A stretch of DNA of 64,000 nt from an uncultured Prevotellaceae bacterium (GCA_947165505.1 CAMVAT010000012.1:1-64000); one strand, 5' to 3'; shown: positions 8,254 to 17,805, numbered from the stretch's first letter. Numbers and translations are program-made. The notes: a model not told the origin generated them from the letters alone.

Positions 8254-9407
8254 AAATCCTCTGTAATATAGCCTTGGGGGAGTTTTCGGCAATTATATTG
8301 TGATGCCATAATTTCGCCGTAAGCACCTGCTGAACGGATGGCAATGAGATCACCCCGGCGGGCGCCATTCACGTCGATTGCCTTGGCGAACACATCGCTT
8401 GATTCACAGATGGGGCCCACCACATCGTATGTTTGCGTCGGAGCGTCGCTCGACAGGTTCTCTATCTTGTGATATGCCTGATAGAGAGCAGGCCTGATGA
8501 GGTCGGTCATTCCGGCATCTACGATGAGAAACTGTTTGACAGCCCCCTGCTTGATATATAAGGTGCGTGTGAAAAGTGTGCCGCACTGTGCGACTATGGC
8601 ACGTCCCAGTTCAAAGTGGAGCGTCTGGTGGCTACGCAACTTCAAATTTTTGGCAAAGGTGTCGAAATACGACTTAAAGTCGGCCAAAGGCACACGGTTG
8701 GGGTGGAAGTAGTCGATGCCCAGTCCTCCCCCGACATTGATAGACTCCATGTGGTAGTGCAACCGTTCTAATCGGTTGAGGATATCGTTGATACGGTTGC
8801 ATAATGCGGAGAAGTCGCCCATGTCGAGTATTTGTGATCCGATATGGAAGTGCAATCCCTTCAGATGGATGTCGGACATGGCAAGGGCTTGTTCGATGAC
8901 TTGCTCCATATCACGCAGGGCAATGCCGAATTTGTTTTCGGCCAGCCCTGTGGTGATGTTGGAGTGAGTGTGCGCCCCCACTTCGGGGTTGATACGCAAA
9001 GCGACGGGCGCTTTCTTGCCCATCATCCGGGCACGCTCCTCAATCACTTCCAACTCAGCCAGGCTCTCCACATTGAAACAGCTGATGCCTTTAGACAAAC
9101 CGAGGTCGATTTCCCAATCGCTCTTGCCCACACCGGCATACACAATCTTCGAGGCAGGGAAACCCGCGTTTAATGCCGCGCGGATTTCGCCGCCACTCAC
9201 ACAGTCAGCCCCCAGACCCGACTGACAGATGATATTCAGCACCTTAGGATTGGCGTTGGCCTTGACGGCGTAATGCACGATAAAACCAGCGTGCCGGCCG
9301 GCCTCTTGTTGCACGGCCTTGAGCGTCTTTCTGAGCAAATCAGTATCATAATAATAAAACGGCGTTTCTATCTGCTGTAATTGCTCTACAGGAAATGAAC
9401 CTTTCAT
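8250..9407 (-). CDS. lysA: Diaminopimelate decarboxylase
   Basis: A 385-residue PLP enzyme of the alanine-racemase fold that decarboxylates meso-diaminopimelate to L-lysine, the last step of lysine synthesis. The PLP lysine is in FIVHYAVKANANPKVL. Further signatures are GLGADCVSGGEI, GLHFHIGSQI, GGGLGIDY and, near the C-terminus, GPICESSDVFAK, the substrate-binding Cys-Glu-Ser. Its length is slightly short of the usual 400-420 but all core blocks are present. It lies 33 bases after lysC, so the first and last enzymes of the lysine route are side by side. Its stop overlaps the start of the GT2 gene by four bases. Confidence 0.96.
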   Translation of the reverse strand: MKGSFPVEQLQQIETPFYYYDTDLLRKTLKAVQQEAGRHAGFIVHYAVKANANPKVLNIICQSGLGADCVSGGEIRAALNAGFPASKIVYAGVGKSDWEIDLGLSKGISCFNVESLAELEVIEERARMMGKKAPVALRINPEVGAHTHSNITTGLAENKFGIALRDMEQVIEQALAMSDIHLKGLHFHIGSQILDMGDFSALCNRINDILNRLERLHYHMESINVGGGLGIDYFHPNRVPLADFKSYFDTFAKNLKLRSHQTLHFELGRAIVAQCGTLFTRTLYIKQGAVKQFLIVDAGMTDLIRPALYQAYHKIENLSSDAPTQTYDVVGPICESSDVFAKAIDVNGARRGDLIAIRSAGAYGEIMASQYNCRKLPQGYITEDL

Positions 9408-9440
9408 GATGTCGTTGTCGGGTTGAAAGTGGGGTGGGGG

Positions 9441-10757
9441 TTAGTTGAATAATTTATCGCTAAGATTTTGCAAGGCTCGCTTCTTGTCCTGCTCCTTGAT
9501 GAGGAACGAGATATTGTAGTTAGAGCCACCGTATGAAATCATGCGTACGGGAATGTCTTTCATTGCATCTGTGGCAAGAGTCTCGAAACCTAAATTGCTC
9601 CAATCGAGGTCGCCAACGACGCAGATGATACACATATTGCAATCGACCGTCACAGTACCGTATTTCTTCAACTCGTTCACTATCTCGTTGAGATGGGCGT
9701 CATTGTCAATACTGACAGACACACCTACCTCTGAAGTGCATACCATGTCGATGGGCGTCTGATAACTTTCGAATATCTCAAACACTTTGCGAAGGAATCC
9801 GGTGGCAAGCAGCATTCGCGAACTCTTGATCTTGATGGCAGTGATGTTGTCTTTGGCGGCTACAGCCTTGATTTTCCCGCGCAACGCCACATTGTCGATG
9901 ATGGTACCTTCGGCGTCGGGAGCCATTGTGTTGAGCAGGCGAACGGGTATGCCGGCATATTTGGCGGGCTGCACACACGTGGGGTGAAGAATCTTGGCGC
10001 CGAAATAAGCCAATTCGGCTGCCTCCTCGAAATTCAGCTGCCGCACAGCCTCGGTGTGCTCCACCACCCTGGGGTCGTTGTTATGCATGCCGTCGATGTC
10101 GGTCCATATCTGAATCTCGTCGGCACCGAGTGCGGCGCCTACGAGCGATGCCGTGTAATCGCTGCCGCCACGGAGCAGATTGTCAACCTCTCCGTAAGCA
10201 TTACGGCAAATAAACCCTTGGGTGAGATAGATTTGGAACCCCTCGTTTTCCGTCATCTTCACATGAAGCTTTTCTTTGATGTACTGTGGGTCTGGCTCTC
10301 CGTTTTTGTCGGTCCGCATGAAGTCGAGCGCGTTGAGCAAGGCGGTTTTGATGCCGTTTTCCTGCAGGTAATTGGCCATCATGTTGGTGCTGAGCACTTC
10401 GCCTTGCGCCACGATGCTTTTCTCTTCAAAACTGGTAAACAGGTCCTTGGTGAACGAGCGTATGTACTCAAATTCCTCGGCGAGGAACGCGCGTGTCTTT
10501 TCGCGCCATTCCTCAGTGGCGTACAACTGCTCGATGTGTTGGAGGTATTTCTTCTCCAAGGCGTTGATGATGTCATTGGCTCCCTCCGGGTTTTTCTTGT
10601 ACAAATAGTCGGAGATTTCGACCAATGAATTGGTGGTACCTGACATGGCAGAGAGAACGACAAAAGTAGGTTCGCCCGACCGTGTGATTAACGAGGCTAC
10701 ATTTTTCATCCGCTCAGGTGTGCCAACGGATGTGCCTCCGAATTTCATGACAATCAT
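9441..10757 (-). CDS. lysC: Aspartate kinase (monofunctional)
   Basis: A 438-residue aspartokinase that phosphorylates L-aspartate, the first step toward lysine, threonine, methionine and diaminopimelate. The N-terminal kinase domain shows MKFGGTSVGTPERM, LRGGSDYTASLVGAAL and DIDGMHNNDPRVV. Two C-terminal ACT domains follow (ITAIKIKSSRML and NCMCIICVVGDL), which usually mediate feedback inhibition by amino acids. There is no fused homoserine dehydrogenase. It sits 18 bases after ftsE and 33 before lysA in the long minus-strand string. Confidence 0.95.
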   Translation of the reverse strand: MIVMKFGGTSVGTPERMKNVASLITRSGEPTFVVLSAMSGTTNSLVEISDYLYKKNPEGANDIINALEKKYLQHIEQLYATEEWREKTRAFLAEEFEYIRSFTKDLFTSFEEKSIVAQGEVLSTNMMANYLQENGIKTALLNALDFMRTDKNGEPDPQYIKEKLHVKMTENEGFQIYLTQGFICRNAYGEVDNLLRGGSDYTASLVGAALGADEIQIWTDIDGMHNNDPRVVEHTEAVRQLNFEEAAELAYFGAKILHPTCVQPAKYAGIPVRLLNTMAPDAEGTIIDNVALRGKIKAVAAKDNITAIKIKSSRMLLATGFLRKVFEIFESYQTPIDMVCTSEVGVSVSIDNDAHLNEIVNELKKYGTVTVDCNMCIICVVGDLDWSNLGFETLATDAMKDIPVRMISYGGSNYNISFLIKEQDKKRALQNLSDKLFN

Positions 10758-10775
10758 ATTATTATATTTTTTTAT

Positions 10776-11477
10776 TTATTCTTCTACGTCTTCCTCTTTC
10801 AGCTTTTCGTTGGTGACATCAGTCAATTTCCCGTTATGACAGCGGTAAACCGTACCGGGAAATTCCTGTAGCAACGCGATGTTGTGGGTGGACATCACGA
10901 CGGCGGTACCCGTCTTGCTGATGTCTCTGAGAATGCTTACGATGTTGCGTGCCGTGTCGGGGTCTAAGTTGCCTGTCGGCTCGTCGGCGATGATAATCTT
11001 GGGATGGTTGAGTAGTGCCCGCGCTATCGCAATGCGTTGTTGCTCACCGCCGGAGAGTTCATGGGGCATCTTTTCTTTTTTATCAGACATGCCCACCAGT
11101 TCCAAAACCTCGTCGATTCGTTTCTCGCGAGCCGATTTGTCCTTCCAACCGGTAGCACTTAGCACGAACTGCATATTACGGTGCACCGTGCGGTCGTGCA
11201 GCAACTGGAAGTCTTGGAATATGATACCCATCTCTTTACGCAGTGAAGGCACCTCTTTTCGCCGGATACTCTTCAAGTCGCGACCTAACACCTCAGCCTC
11301 TTCGGTGTCTTCTAAGTCCAACTCACAATAAAGTGTCTTCAACAGTGAACTTTTGCCTGCGCCTACCTTTCCGATAATATAGACGAACTCTCCCTCGTCC
11401 ACATGGAAGTCCACATTCTCCAAGACGTGATAGTCTTCTTGATAGACATTGGCTTGACGATAATTGATCAGACTCAT
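10776..11477 (-). CDS. ftsE: Cell-division ABC ATPase FtsE
   Basis: A 233-residue ABC ATPase with Walker A GKVGAGKSSLL, Q-loop IIFQDFQLL, signature LSGGEQQRIAIARALL, Walker B IIIADEPTGNLDP and the switch His in VVMSTHNIAL. The size, the wording of the motifs and the short acidic C-tail fit FtsE, which with the membrane protein FtsX couples ATP hydrolysis to periplasmic peptidoglycan hydrolases at the septum. ftsX is not adjacent here, which is common in Bacteroidota. A LolD-like or other small ABC ATPase is the alternative. It lies 12 bases after hisIE and 18 before lysC. Confidence 0.85.
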   Translation of the reverse strand: MSLINYRQANVYQEDYHVLENVDFHVDEGEFVYIIGKVGAGKSSLLKTLYCELDLEDTEEAEVLGRDLKSIRRKEVPSLRKEMGIIFQDFQLLHDRTVHRNMQFVLSATGWKDKSAREKRIDEVLELVGMSDKKEKMPHELSGGEQQRIAIARALLNHPKIIIADEPTGNLDPDTARNIVSILRDISKTGTAVVMSTHNIALLQEFPGTVYRCHNGKLTDVTNEKLKEEDVEE

Positions 11478-11489
11478 AGTATATAGATA

Positions 11490-12104
11490 TTAGTGTTTTT
11501 TCCAGTTCGGTGAGTGGCGCACGCGCAATTCCTCAGCTAGGTCTTCGATACGCAGCCCCTTGCTCGTCAGCAGGACGATCAGGTGGTAGAGCATATCAGA
11601 CCCTTCATATACCAGTCGTTCGTTGGTGCCGTTGGTGGCTTCAATGACAGCCTCCAAGGCTTCTTCACCAACCTTTTGAGCCATGCGGTTGAGACCGTCG
11701 CGGAAGAGGCTGGTCGTGTAACTGCCTTCAGGCATCTCCTCATGCCGTTTCTCAATGAAATCTTGCAGTTCGGTGAGAAACAAGAGGGGGTTGTAGGTGT
11801 TTTCATCGCCCCAGCATGTGTCGGTACCGGTATGGCACGTGGGGCCGTGCGGATGCACTTTGACCAACAGGGTGTCATGGTCGCAATCGGATTGAATGCT
11901 TACCAGGTCCAGATAGTGTCCGGATGTCTCTCCTTTGGTCCAAAGGCATTGGCGGCTGCGACTATAAAACGTCACCTGCCCTGTCGCGATTGTCTTCTCG
12001 TATGCTTCTTTGTTCATGTAGCCCAGCATCAGGACGTTTTTCGTCGTCGCATCCTGTATGACGGCAGGCACTAAACCATTGTTTTTCTCAAAATCTATTT
12101 CCAT
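11490..12104 (-). CDS. hisIE: Bifunctional phosphoribosyl-AMP cyclohydrolase / phosphoribosyl-ATP pyrophosphatase
   Basis: A 204-residue fusion that carries out steps 2 and 3 of histidine synthesis. The N-terminal HisI half (to about residue 110) shows MLGYMNKEAYEKT, FYSRSRQCLWTKGETSGH, a DCDHDT-type metal site (SDCDHDTLLV) and the zinc-ligand Cys of PTCHTGTDTCW. The C-terminal HisE half has RDGLNRMAQKVGEEALEAVIEA and LLYHLIVLL-like helices (DMLYHLIVLLTSKG). It follows hisF after a 52-base gap, the largest in this operon. Other his genes (G, D, C, B) are not in the window. Confidence 0.95.
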   Translation of the reverse strand: MEIDFEKNNGLVPAVIQDATTKNVLMLGYMNKEAYEKTIATGQVTFYSRSRQCLWTKGETSGHYLDLVSIQSDCDHDTLLVKVHPHGPTCHTGTDTCWGDENTYNPLLFLTELQDFIEKRHEEMPEGSYTTSLFRDGLNRMAQKVGEEALEAVIEATNGTNERLVYEGSDMLYHLIVLLTSKGLRIEDLAEELRVRHSPNWKKH

Positions 12105-12156
12105 AATGATAGGGTTGTGGTTGATGGGCTGAGGGATGGTGGCCAGTAGCCACGTC

Positions 12157-12912
12157 TTATCTTACTTTGATGCCCTCTGTTTTTAAATATTGTTTTAAAT
12201 CAGCTATTTTGATTTCTCCGTAATGGAACACGCTGGCAGCTAACGCCGCGTCGGCTTTTCCCTCAATGAACACATCGCGGAAGTGGCGCATGTTTCCCGC
12301 CCCTCCACTGGCGATGACAGGGATGCTCAGCGTTGTGCTCAATTCGGCAAGCGCTTCATTGGCATAGCCCTCTTTCACGCCATCGTGATTCATGCTGGTA
12401 AACAGAATCTCGCCGGCGCCTCTGTCGGCGGCCTCGTGTGCCCATTCAAATAGGTCAAGACCGGTCTTCACTCGTCCTCCATTCAAATAACACTCCCACC
12501 GCCCTGCCGTCTCTTTGGCGTCAATGGCACAGACACATACCTGCGACCCGAAGCGGCTGGCGATTTCGTTGATGAGTTCCGGATGGCGGATGGCAGCACT
12601 GTTGACGCTCACCTTGTCGGCACCCGCATAGAGCAGGCGTTCGACATCGGCCAGTTCGTGTATGCCCCCACCTACAGTGAAAGGTATATTGACGGCCGAG
12701 GCCACCCTGGTCACCATCTCGGTGAAAGTCTTTCGCCCCTCATGGCTGGCAGTAATGTCAAGAAAGACCAACTCGTCGGCTCCGGCATCACTGTAGATCT
12801 TGGCCAACTCGACGGGGTCGCCGGCACTACGCAGGTTAACGAAATTGGTGCCTTTGACAGTCTCACCGTCTTTGACATCCAAGCAGGGTATGATTCTCTT
12901 GGCTAAACTCAT
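12157..12912 (-). CDS. hisF: Imidazole glycerol phosphate synthase subunit HisF
   Basis: A 251-residue (beta/alpha)8 barrel, the cyclase half of IGP synthase. It uses ammonia from HisH to convert PRFAR to imidazole glycerol phosphate and AICAR. The start [21 protein letters not shown] has the conserved catalytic Asp (CLDV). Further marks are [31 protein letters not shown] and [12 protein letters not shown]. Its start overlaps the hisA stop by four bases (ATGA), so hisH, hisA and hisF are translationally coupled. Confidence 0.97.
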   Translation of the reverse strand: MSLAKRIIPCLDVKDGETVKGTNFVNLRSAGDPVELAKIYSDAGADELVFLDITASHEGRKTFTEMVTRVASAVNIPFTVGGGIHELADVERLLYAGADKVSVNSAAIRHPELINEIASRFGSQVCVCAIDAKETAGRWECYLNGGRVKTGLDLFEWAHEAADRGAGEILFTSMNHDGVKEGYANEALAELSTTLSIPVIASGGAGNMRHFRDVFIEGKADAALAASVFHYGEIKIADLKQYLKTEGIKVR

Positions 12913-13625
12913 ACGGAAAAGAGTTTTTCGGTGTTGATTCTACCTTCATAATATGCTTTGCCGAAAACGACTGCTGGTATTCCGGCTTTCTCAAGAGCAA
13001 AGATGTCTTCCGTGCACGACACACCACCACTTGCTATCAAGTGTAGGGTGGGGTAGGCTTTCAGCACCTGCTGGTACAGGGCTATGGCAGGTCCTTCTAA
13101 TGTGCCGTCTTTTGAAATCTCTGTGCAGAGCACGTTCTTCACACCTCTTTCAATATAGTATGCCAGGAAGGGAAGCAGCTGTTCGTCAGAGTCTTCCTTC
13201 CAGCCGTTCACGCTGACGAGCCCGTTGCGCACATCGGCACCCAGGATCATCCGTTCAGCCCCATATCGTTGAAGCCAACTGATGAACAGCTCTTTTTCTT
13301 TCACAGCCACAGAGCCAATCGTCACCATGTCGGCACCGCAAGCGAAAGCGGTCTCGATGTCTTCCTCTGATTTGATGCCACCGCCAAAATCGACGACGAG
13401 ATGAGTAGCCGCCTTGATTTGCCGCAGAATCTCACCGTTGACAATATGTTTCGACTTGGCACCGTCCAGATCGACGATATGCAATCTGTGGAAACCTTTG
13501 CGCTCCAATTCGACAGCCACCTCGACTGGAGAGTCATGGTAGATGTTCTTCTGGTTGTAATCGCCTTTGGTCAACCGCACACATTGTCCGCCGATGATGT
13601 CTATAGCTGGTATTTTTTCTATCAT
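12909..13625 (-). CDS. hisA: ProFAR isomerase HisA
   Basis: A 238-residue (beta/alpha)8 barrel that isomerises ProFAR to PRFAR in histidine synthesis. The start [23 protein letters not shown] carries the catalytic Asp (AIDI). [14 protein letters not shown] and [13 protein letters not shown] are the two phosphate-binding loops. Four-base overlaps join it to hisH before it and hisF after it. Confidence 0.96.
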   Translation of the reverse strand: MIEKIPAIDIIGGQCVRLTKGDYNQKNIYHDSPVEVAVELERKGFHRLHIVDLDGAKSKHIVNGEILRQIKAATHLVVDFGGGIKSEEDIETAFACGADMVTIGSVAVKEKELFISWLQRYGAERMILGADVRNGLVSVNGWKEDSDEQLLPFLAYYIERGVKNVLCTEISKDGTLEGPAIALYQQVLKAYPTLHLIASGGVSCTEDIFALEKAGIPAVVFGKAYYEGRINTEKLFSV

Positions 13626-14233
13626 GTCTTTTGATTCTTAGAGGTGATGGCCAAGAAATTCTCTAATATCTGCACGCCGACCCTGCCGCTTTTCTCAGGG
13701 TGGAACTGTGTAGCATAGAAATTGTCTTTATGCAGAGCCGCACTGTATGGAGTGATGTACTCAGAGGTGGCTGCCGTCCATTCGCATACAGGCACATAAT
13801 AACTATGGACGAAATATACGAAGTCATGTTCCTGTAAATGAGCGAAGAGGGGCGATTTCAGGTCATACAGTTCATTCCACCCCATTGCCGGCACCTTGTC
13901 CTCGTGCCGCTGGGGCTGGAAACGTCGCACATCCACATCGAACACGCCAAGGCAGTCTGTATCACCCTCCTCTGAGTGGCGGCATAGCAGTTGCTGCCCC
14001 ACACAGATGCCCAATACGGGCTGTCGCAGAGAGCGGATGACCCTGTCTAAACCATGTTGGCGCAGGTAAGCCATTGCACCGTGAGCCTCGCCTTGCCCAG
14101 GGAACAGCACACCATCGGCATGGCTGAGCACCTCTGCATCGTCGGTCAGTATAGGTTGTACTCCCAAACGTTGCAATGCTGTCAATACCGAATAGATATT
14201 GCCTGCGTTATACTTGATTATTGCCAATTCCAT
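13622..14233 (-). CDS. hisH: Imidazole glycerol phosphate synthase glutaminase subunit HisH
   Basis: A 203-residue class I glutamine amidotransferase that feeds ammonia to HisF. GVLFPGQGEAHGAM is the oxyanion region, PVLGICVGQQLLC holds the nucleophile Cys, and ATQFHPEKSGRVG the catalytic His and Glu. It starts 11 bases after purU and overlaps hisA by four bases. Confidence 0.96.
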   Translation of the reverse strand: MELAIIKYNAGNIYSVLTALQRLGVQPILTDDAEVLSHADGVLFPGQGEAHGAMAYLRQHGLDRVIRSLRQPVLGICVGQQLLCRHSEEGDTDCLGVFDVDVRRFQPQRHEDKVPAMGWNELYDLKSPLFAHLQEHDFVYFVHSYYVPVCEWTAATSEYITPYSAALHKDNFYATQFHPEKSGRVGVQILENFLAITSKNQKT

Positions 14234-14244
14234 AATATGTCGCG

Positions 14245-15108
14245 CTAACTGAAGATGATGGTCTTATTGTGGTAAGTGAGAATCTTACGCTCGATGTGCT
14301 TGGTGACAGCCCTTGACAGCACGATTTTTTCTAAATCACGCCCTTTCAACACCAAACTTTCCGGAGTGTCCTTATGTGTGATGCGCACCACGTCCTGCTC
14401 TATGATGGGGCCGGCATCCAGATCGGCTGTCACATAGTGACTTGTGGCACCGATGATTTTCACGCCACGCTCCCATGCCTGGTGATAGGGACGGGCCCCG
14501 ATGAAAGCCGGAAGGAATGAGTGGTGAATATTGATGATGTGGTGAGGATAGCGGGCTATCATCTCGTCGCTGATGATTTGCATATAGCGTGCCAGCACAA
14601 TGAATGTCACGTTCATCTCGCTCAACAACGCCATCTCTGCCGCTTCGACCTCGGCTTTGTTGGAATGGTCTTTTTTGATAGACCACACATGGAATGGTAT
14701 GTCGAATTGTTCGGCGATATATCGCAAGTCTTCATGGTTGCTCACGATGCAGGGGATGTCAACAGCCCATTCGCCGGCCTTATAGCGTGCTAACAGGTCG
14801 TAGAGGCAGTGGCTCATCTTGCTGACAAAAATGGCCATACGCGGACGCACGTCGTTGAAATACAAATTGAATTGCATCTGATAGCGCTGTGCATAGAGCG
14901 TCTGTATGTATTCTTCTATTTTATCCCTTGGAATTAAGAAATGAGTCAGTTCCCATTCTATGCGCATGAAAAAATGGCTGTCTTGGCGGTCAACGTATTG
15001 ATCCAAATAGACAATATTGCCTTGATTGTCTGTGATAAATTTGGTCAATTCTGATATGATGCCCTGACGGTCGGGACAATGCAATAACAATATAGCTGTA
15101 GGCGTCAT
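14245..15108 (-). CDS. purU: Formyltetrahydrofolate deformylase
   Basis: A 287-residue enzyme that hydrolyses 10-formyl-tetrahydrofolate to formate and THF, balancing one-carbon pools. An N-terminal ACT domain (AILLLHCPDRQGIISELTKF) is followed by a formyltransferase-like domain with FVSKMSHCLYDLL, LARYMQIIS, INIHHSFLPAFIGARPYHQAW and a GATSHYVTADLDAGPIIEQD block containing the catalytic Asp. It is the first gene of the eleven-gene minus-strand string. A -7 box lies 48-55 bases upstream of its ATG. Since the his pathway releases AICAR, which purine synthesis formylates, the pairing with his genes has some metabolic logic. Confidence 0.95.
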   Translation of the reverse strand: MTPTAILLLHCPDRQGIISELTKFITDNQGNIVYLDQYVDRQDSHFFMRIEWELTHFLIPRDKIEEYIQTLYAQRYQMQFNLYFNDVRPRMAIFVSKMSHCLYDLLARYKAGEWAVDIPCIVSNHEDLRYIAEQFDIPFHVWSIKKDHSNKAEVEAAEMALLSEMNVTFIVLARYMQIISDEMIARYPHHIINIHHSFLPAFIGARPYHQAWERGVKIIGATSHYVTADLDAGPIIEQDVVRITHKDTPESLVLKGRDLEKIVLSRAVTKHIERKILTYHNKTIIFS

Positions 15109-15155
15109 CCTATCGTTTTTATTTAAATAATGTACCTCTTATAATAATTTTGGTG

Positions 15156-15163
15156 CAAAGTTA
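15156..15163 (-). promoter_or_regulatory. -7 box TAACTTTG of the purU-his-lys-fbp string
   Basis: TAACTTTG on the minus strand, ending 47 bases before the purU ATG. No TTTG is found at the usual -33 distance. No other good box is seen until fbp, so this may drive all eleven genes. Confidence 0.6.
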
Positions 15164-15266
15164 CTTATTTTTATTCTCTTTTCGTGAAAAAAACGATTTT
15201 TTAACGCATAAATCTTACAAGGATAAAGAAATATGCAAAAAAAATGCGCAAAAAATAACGATTTTT

Positions 15267-15296
15267 TTTGTAGATGTGTTTTTTTTCGTAAATTTG
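15267..15296 (+). promoter_or_regulatory. Promoter of the AraC-type regulator/DPP III operon
   Basis: TTTG (15267-15270), an 18-base spacer and TAAATTTG (15289-15296). The ATG lies 36 bases downstream, at 15333. Confidence 0.65.
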
Positions 15297-15332
15297 CAAA
15301 ACAAATGTTAGAATAACTAACTTCCTTGTGAT

Positions 15333-15815
15333 ATGGCAAAATATAATATTACTGAAAAAAAAGAAAAAGAAGCAGCTTACAGAACCCTTGTGAGTCCGAG
15401 ACTCATGGATGAGCTCAAGGAAAGAATTATCGACATCATTCTCGTACAAAAGAAATTCAAGGACAAAGAGTATTCTGCTAAGCGGCTGGCTGAGGAACTC
15501 GGCACCAACACCCGGTATATCTCAGCAGTTGTGAATGTGAGATTTCACATGAACTACACATCTTTTGTCAATAAATTCCGCGTTGAGGAAGCCATGGCTT
15601 TATTAACGGACAAAAGGTTTACGGATTTGAATATGGAAGAAATCAGCGACATGGTTGGTTTCTCCAACAGGCAGTCTTTCTATGCCTCGTTCTTCAAATT
15701 CAACGGGATTACTCCACGTGAGTACAAAATGAAGCATTTCGCACAGCATCCCGTTTCGAAGGAAACGAGAAGAAGGGCGAAGAAAGCAAATAAAACAGAT
15801 TCTCAAAGCGAATGA
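15333..15815 (+). CDS. AraC-type helix-turn-helix transcriptional regulator
   Basis: A 160-residue protein. Residues about 35-135 form the double helix-turn-helix of AraC/XylS regulators: YSAKRLAEELGTNTRYISAVVN, MNYTSFVNKFRVEEAMALL, and the family signature NMEEISDMVGFSNRQSFYASFFKFNGITPREYK. There is no N-terminal sensor domain, only about 30 charged residues, so its signal is unknown. The tail is very basic (ETRRRAKKANK). Its stop overlaps the next start as ATGA, coupling it to the DPP III gene, an unusual regulator-enzyme arrangement. Confidence 0.9.
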   Translation: MAKYNITEKKEKEAAYRTLVSPRLMDELKERIIDIILVQKKFKDKEYSAKRLAEELGTNTRYISAVVNVRFHMNYTSFVNKFRVEEAMALLTDKRFTDLNMEEISDMVGFSNRQSFYASFFKFNGITPREYKMKHFAQHPVSKETRRRAKKANKTDSQSE

Positions 15816-17770
15816 GCAAACACACACATTTCAAGTACACAGACGAGCGCTTTGCCGACCTGCAATTATTAAGATACCAACTGGTTGGCTTTGAACAACT
15901 TTCAACGAAGCAAAAAGAATTAGTCTATTATCTGTCGGAGGCAACACTTTACGGACGCGACATTATATTTGACCAGTTTGGAAAATACAACCTGCGCATA
16001 CGGAAATTATTGGAATGTGTGTACCTCCATTTTAAAACGATTGACCACTCAAAAGACTTCCAGGCGCTGGAGGTCTATTTGAAACGTGTGTGGTTTTCAA
16101 ACGGCATCTACCATCATTACGGTTGTGAGAAGTTTCAGCCGGGGTTCACGGAGCAGCATCTGCGCGACTGCTTGCAGGTGATTTCTCCCGACGAATTGCC
16201 GCTGACAGAAGGCCAGACAGTGGATGAATTGTGCGACGAAGTGTTTCCCGTCATCTTCAATCCAGACATTCTTCCTAAGCGGGTAAACAAAGCCGACGGG
16301 GTGGACTTGGTGCAGACATCTGCCTGCAATTTCTACGAAGGTGTAACCCAACAAGAAGTGGAGGATTATTATCTTAGAATGAAGCAAGGTGCTGGTGATG
16401 AACCACCCTCTTTCGGCTTGAACTCTACACTTGTCAAACGTGACGGTCGTCTGCACGAGGATGTGTGGAAGATAGGCGGCAAATACAGTGCGGCAATAGA
16501 GAAAATTGTATATTGGCTCGAAAAAGCAGCCACCGCGGCAGAAAATGATCACCAGAAGCAGGTAATATGTTTGCTTATAGACTATTATCGTTCTGGTGAT
16601 CTGAAACTATTCGACAACTACTCTATTGAGTGGTTGGGTGAGCATCAAAGCACGATAGATTTCATTAACGGCTTTATAGAAGTCTATGGCGATCCGTTGG
16701 CGCTGAAGGCCTCTTGGGAGGGTATCGTTGAATACAAAGATTTCGAGGCCACTCGCAGAACGGAAAAGATCAGCAGTCACGCCCAATGGTTTGAAGACCA
16801 TTCGCCTGTGGCGCCGCCATTCAAGAAGAAGAACGTCAAGGGCGTGTCGGCCAGCGTGGTATGTGCCGCCATGCTCGGTGGCGACGAATATCCATCTACC
16901 GCCATCGGCATCAATCTGCCCAATGCCGACTGGATAAGGGCTAAATACGGCAGCAAGAGTGTCACAATAGGCAATCTGACCCACGCGTATAACCAAGCGG
17001 CGAAAGGAAACGGTTTCAGACAGGAGTTTGTCGTTGACGAGCAGACTATTGAACTGATTGAGCGTTATGGTGACCTTTGCGACGATGTGCATACCGACCT
17101 GCATGAATGTCTGGGACATGGAAGCGGACAGTTGCTTCCTGATACCGACCCTGATGCGCTGAAGGCATACGGGAATACCATAGAAGAGGCCAGAGCCGAC
17201 CTTTTCGGCTTGTATTATATCGCTGATGAGAAATTGGTACAACTGGGCATCCTGCCCGACACCGAGGCGTATCATTCGCAATATTACACTTACATGATGA
17301 ATGGTTTGCTCACCCAACTTACTCGCATCGCTCCGGGGCAGCAGATAGAGGAGGCGCACATGCGCAACCGCGCGTTGATTGCCCGTTGGGTGTATGAGCA
17401 TGGGCAGCAGTATATGAGACTTGAAACAAATAACGGTAAAACGTATCTCAGGATAACCGACTATCCCGCTCTTCGACCATTGTTTGCACAGTTGCTGGCA
17501 GAAATACAGCGCATCAAGAGCGAGGGCGACTTCGAAGCGGCCAGACTGCTGGTAGAGCGGTATGGTGTAAAGGTGGACCCGGTGCTGCACCAAGAAATAT
17601 TACAACGATTTGAGCGACTGAACCTCGCGCCCTATAAAGGATTTATCAATCCTGTACTGATGCCTGTGTATGACCATAACGGGCAGATGACAGATGTTCG
17701 GATCAATTATAGTGAAAGCTATACCAACCAGATGTTGCGCTATTCAAAAGACTATGCGACACTTATCTGA
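15812..17770 (+). CDS. Dipeptidyl peptidase III family metallopeptidase (M49)
   Basis: A 652-residue zinc peptidase that removes dipeptides from the N-terminus of short peptides. The zinc motif is HECLGHGSGQ near residue 430, the shorter HExxGH form I recall from the Bacteroides DPP III rather than the HExxxH form of eukaryotes. The second motif is EEARADLFGLYY some 30 residues later. There is no signal peptide, so it acts in the cytosol on peptides taken up from outside. Length agrees with bacterial M49 members. It is translationally coupled to the AraC-type regulator before it, and an AlkD-like gene follows after 35 bases. Confidence 0.92.
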   Translation: MSKHTHFKYTDERFADLQLLRYQLVGFEQLSTKQKELVYYLSEATLYGRDIIFDQFGKYNLRIRKLLECVYLHFKTIDHSKDFQALEVYLKRVWFSNGIYHHYGCEKFQPGFTEQHLRDCLQVISPDELPLTEGQTVDELCDEVFPVIFNPDILPKRVNKADGVDLVQTSACNFYEGVTQQEVEDYYLRMKQGAGDEPPSFGLNSTLVKRDGRLHEDVWKIGGKYSAAIEKIVYWLEKAATAAENDHQKQVICLLIDYYRSGDLKLFDNYSIEWLGEHQSTIDFINGFIEVYGDPLALKASWEGIVEYKDFEATRRTEKISSHAQWFEDHSPVAPPFKKKNVKGVSASVVCAAMLGGDEYPSTAIGINLPNADWIRAKYGSKSVTIGNLTHAYNQAAKGNGFRQEFVVDEQTIELIERYGDLCDDVHTDLHECLGHGSGQLLPDTDPDALKAYGNTIEEARADLFGLYYIADEKLVQLGILPDTEAYHSQYYTYMMNGLLTQLTRIAPGQQIEEAHMRNRALIARWVYEHGQQYMRLETNNGKTYLRITDYPALRPLFAQLLAEIQRIKSEGDFEAARLLVERYGVKVDPVLHQEILQRFERLNLAPYKGFINPVLMPVYDHNGQMTDVRINYSESYTNQMLRYSKDYATLI

Positions 17771-17805
17771 CAGGGTAGGGGCTAAACCTAAGAAAAGCAA
17801 GTGAA

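Noticed and set aside
16607..17593. A 328-residue frame on the minus strand opposite the DPP III gene
   Set aside because: It is antisense to the zinc-peptidase core. No domain or start signal was seen.
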